A stretch of DNA of 64,000 nucleotides from Pelagimonas phthalicica. Lineage in GTDB: Bacteria; Pseudomonadota; Alphaproteobacteria; Rhodobacterales; Rhodobacteraceae. The notes under the pieces are model-generated. The model made no database searches and was not told the DNA's origin. It was given only the letters and a program-made list of their open reading frames with translations. Both the position numbers and the translations under genes were made by a program. How positions within the stretch are numbered: position 1 is the first letter of the stretch; the number at the start of each line of letters is the position of its first letter. This document shows positions 62,250-64,000 of the stretch, piece after piece. The stretch spans positions 1,488,001-1,552,000 of the forward strand of contig NZ_SOAP01000001.1 in assembly GCF_004364805.1 (NCBI RefSeq), in the 5' to 3' direction.

Positions 62250-63293
62250 ATGGCCAAAACCCCGCGAATTCAGGACATCGCGCTGCTTGCAGAAGTTGCG
62301 CCAAGTACTGTTAGCCATGTGTTGAACGGAACCGCCCCGATCAGTCCCGAGGTTTCGCAAAGAATCCTCTCGGCTGCGCGCGAGTTGGGATATCTCGCCA
62401 AGCGTCGGCGCAAGGCTGCGGTGGCCTTGTTACCCACCGTCTTGCTATCCGCCAGCGAGGCAAATTTCCCGAAATCAGACCGCAACTATGTCTCTTGGAC
62501 GATGCTAAACGCCTTTCGACAGGAATGCCGGGCGCGATCCATTCGCCTTATCCCGCATATCGACAAAGGCGATAAAATCATCCCCGAAAGCCTGGTTGCC
62601 GCGATAGAAAAGCACCGCCCGCAGGGGGTTGCGATCATGCAGGATGATGGAACGGATTTGATCGACGCCGTTCACGGTCTTGACCCATCGATTGTGATCC
62701 TGTCCGGGCAGGATCCGTCTATGCGAGTCGACACGGTGTCCCCCGGCAATCGCTTTGCCGCCCAAATGGCCACCGACTACCTGTTCCAACTCGGGCATCG
62801 CCGTGTTGCCCATGTCACCTATGGCACGCGGTTGATCGGGCAACATCGTAAATACGGTTTTCTCGATGCCTATCGCGCTAGCGGCTATCACATGCCGCCC
62901 GGTGCGATCATTGACGTGGAAACCTTTCGGCCTGAGATCGTGACGCAGAAAATGTTGAACTGGTTGGCCGTTCAGCGCCGCCCCCTGCCCTTTACCGCCT
63001 TTTTCTGTTCAGCAGACAATGTGGCCATCGGGGTCATGGATGCTTTGGCTAAATCGGGAGTCAAGGTGCCTGGCGATGTCTCGGTGCTGGGGTTTGACAA
63101 TGTTGAGATTGGCAAACGTCAGAACCCACCGCTATCGACGGTACACGTGCCCATGGAGGAAATTGGACAGGTGGCGCTAAACCTGCTGGAAGAGGCGCGC
63201 ACCCTGCCCAAAAACGAACGTTCGGCCCGGCGGGTGGAATTGGGTTGCAAGATTATCGTGCGCGGCTCCACCACCGGGCCGCATCTGGGTTAG
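62250..63293 (+). CDS. LacI family transcriptional regulator
   Basis: 347 residues. The LacI N-terminal HTH is at about 8-33 (IQDIALLAEVAPSTVSHVLNGTA) with the hinge RILSAARELGYLAKRR, followed by a periplasmic-binding-protein-like effector domain (VSVLGFDNVEIGKRQNPPLSTV). It is divergent from the SBP gene and close to a perfect palindrome, so it very likely represses pectin-oligomer transport until an uronate-type sugar binds. The stop is embedded in a stem-loop shared with the convergent GH105 gene. Confidence 0.94.
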   Translation: MAKTPRIQDIALLAEVAPSTVSHVLNGTAPISPEVSQRILSAARELGYLAKRRRKAAVALLPTVLLSASEANFPKSDRNYVSWTMLNAFRQECRARSIRLIPHIDKGDKIIPESLVAAIEKHRPQGVAIMQDDGTDLIDAVHGLDPSIVILSGQDPSMRVDTVSPGNRFAAQMATDYLFQLGHRRVAHVTYGTRLIGQHRKYGFLDAYRASGYHMPPGAIIDVETFRPEIVTQKMLNWLAVQRRPLPFTAFFCSADNVAIGVMDALAKSGVKVPGDVSVLGFDNVEIGKRQNPPLSTVHVPMEEIGQVALNLLEEARTLPKNERSARRVELGCKIIVRGSTTGPHLG

Positions 63294-63307
63294 GGTCAGG
63301 ACCCTAA
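63290..63307. terminator. Bidirectional stem-loop between lacI-type and GH105 genes
   Basis: TTAGGGTC (63290-63297) and GACCCTAA (63300-63307) form an 8-bp dyad with a 2-nt centre and contain the stop codons of both converging genes. It can end transcripts from either side, although T-tracts are weak. Confidence 0.6.
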
Positions 63308-64000
63308 GCTTGGCTTGCCTCGTGGCGTTGCAACTCCAATAGGAACAGCGACCCAAGCGCTTGCCCGTAAGGGGTCGGTAGGTTGGGGATCTTGCGATAA
63401 AAGTCCAGGTCCGGCCCCATCGGCGTCCCATCCGAAACATCCTGCAAGAACCCATCGTCACCAATCCGGGATTGGATCGCGGCGCGGGCCTGCTCAACAA
63501 TTTTGAGATAACTCTCATCCAACAAGCCCAGGCGCACGCTGGCCAATACCCCATAGGCAATCCCAGCGGTTCCCGAGGCTTCGACCGGGCTTTGCGGATC
63601 ATCCAGCAATGTGTGGAACATGCCGTTGGGACCCTGAAAATCTTGCAAGGCTTTGACCTGCGTTTGCAGGACTTCGGTCAGGTAACGGGCAATCACGGCG
63701 TTGGGGGGCGAAATTCGAAACAGTTCCGGAATGGCAATGGTCAGCCACGCATTCCCACGCGCCCAAAGCGCGCGGGCATAGTGATGCCGACCAATAAAGT
63801 TCCAACCGTGAAAGAATAGCCCCGACTGCACGTCCCCCAAATGCCGCACATGGGTCAGGAATTGGTAATGCGCTTCATCAATCCAATCCTGCCGGTCCAA
63901 CAATTCGCCCGCCGAGGCAAGGAACAGCACCGCCATGAACAGGGTGTCATCCCAAAGCTGACGATCATTGTCGCGCTCTTTAACCGTATGCTGAAAACCA
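63304..64000 (-). CDS. GH105/GH88 unsaturated rhamnogalacturonyl hydrolase, C-terminal part (cut by window end)
   Basis: The minus-strand frame is open to the window end, giving at least 231 residues. The catalytic-region motif LWDDTLFMAVLFLA is read at 63915-63956 (partly upstream of the first in-frame Met), followed by GLFFHGWNF, ARGNAWLTIAIPEL and the C-terminal GVLASVRLGLLDESYL. These define the YteR/GH105 alpha6-alpha6 barrel that removes unsaturated galacturonyl residues from rhamnogalacturonan or pectin oligomers. The N-terminus, and thus any signal peptide, lies outside the window. It converges with the LacI gene. Confidence 0.9.
   Translation of the reverse strand, partial: GFQHTVKERDNDRQLWDDTLFMAVLFLASAGELLDRQDWIDEAHYQFLTHVRHLGDVQSGLFFHGWNFIGRHHYARALWARGNAWLTIAIPELFRISPPNAVIARYLTEVLQTQVKALQDFQGPNGMFHTLLDDPQSPVEASGTAGIAYGVLASVRLGLLDESYLKIVEQARAAIQSRIGDDGFLQDVSDGTPMGPDLDFYRKIPNLPTPYGQALGSLFLLELQRHEASQA

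Noticed and set aside
1-64000. Searched by eye for tRNA, rRNA, IS termini, integrases and attachment sites
   Set aside because: None seen; the PKS/NRPS island has no flanking mobility signs or tRNA, so recent transfer is not supported.

Overview
The window looks like a chromosomal segment of a GC-rich marine alphaproteobacterium, most likely Rhodobacteraceae (Roseobacter group). The basis is xsc lying directly upstream of a soeABC sulfite dehydrogenase operon, the MoxR-DUF58-DUF4159 block, dense operons with 4-nt ATGA/GTGA overlaps, and a GC-rich codon pattern. No ribosomal RNA, tRNA, IS element, integrase or CRISPR array was seen.

Layout. (1) 1-4.7 kb, minus strand: moxR, DUF58, DUF4159 and the start of a fourth membrane protein, a conserved envelope-type operon, followed by a divergent DUF1285 gene. 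(2) 5.4-42.2 kb: a large surface or exopolysaccharide locus. It has eight glycosyltransferases, a Wzx-like flippase, a Wzz/GumC-like co-polymerase, an unusual BY-kinase-like ATPase, an O-antigen ligase/polymerase-like protein, an OafA-type acyltransferase with an SGNH domain, and several NAD- or FAD-dependent sugar-modifying enzymes. (3) Inside that locus, at 9.1-21.8 kb, sits a plus-strand PKS - glycosyltransferase - NRPS - phosphopantetheinyl transferase operon that runs into the wzz-like gene. The PKS is KS-AT-KR-DH-ACP-TE. The NRPS is formyltransferase - degenerate C-like region - A domain interrupted by a luciferase-like monooxygenase - PCP. This is the most interesting part of the window. 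I infer that it makes a small (possibly formylated, amino-acid-primed) acyl group or glycolipid tied to the polysaccharide, but the product is unknown.

(4) 42.4-49.1 kb: xsc and soeABC, which together desulfonate sulfoacetaldehyde (from taurine and similar sulfonates) and oxidise the released sulfite to sulfate in the cytoplasm. (5) 49.3-64 kb: a pectin/uronate catabolic region. It holds an uxuB-uxuA-uxaA operon with a good sigma70-like promoter. It also has a minus-strand set: family-5 solute-binding protein, two permeases, a fused double ATPase, a HAD fusion protein and a GH28-like enzyme without a signal peptide. A divergent LacI regulator and a GH105 gene cut by the window end complete it. 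Together they imply import of pectin-derived oligosaccharides, intracellular cleavage to uronates, and conversion to 2-keto-3-deoxygluconate. Uronate isomerase, KDG kinase and KDPG aldolase are not in the window.

The polysaccharide locus as seen here has no polyprenyl-phosphate initiating sugar transferase and no outer-membrane export protein, so those functions must be encoded elsewhere.
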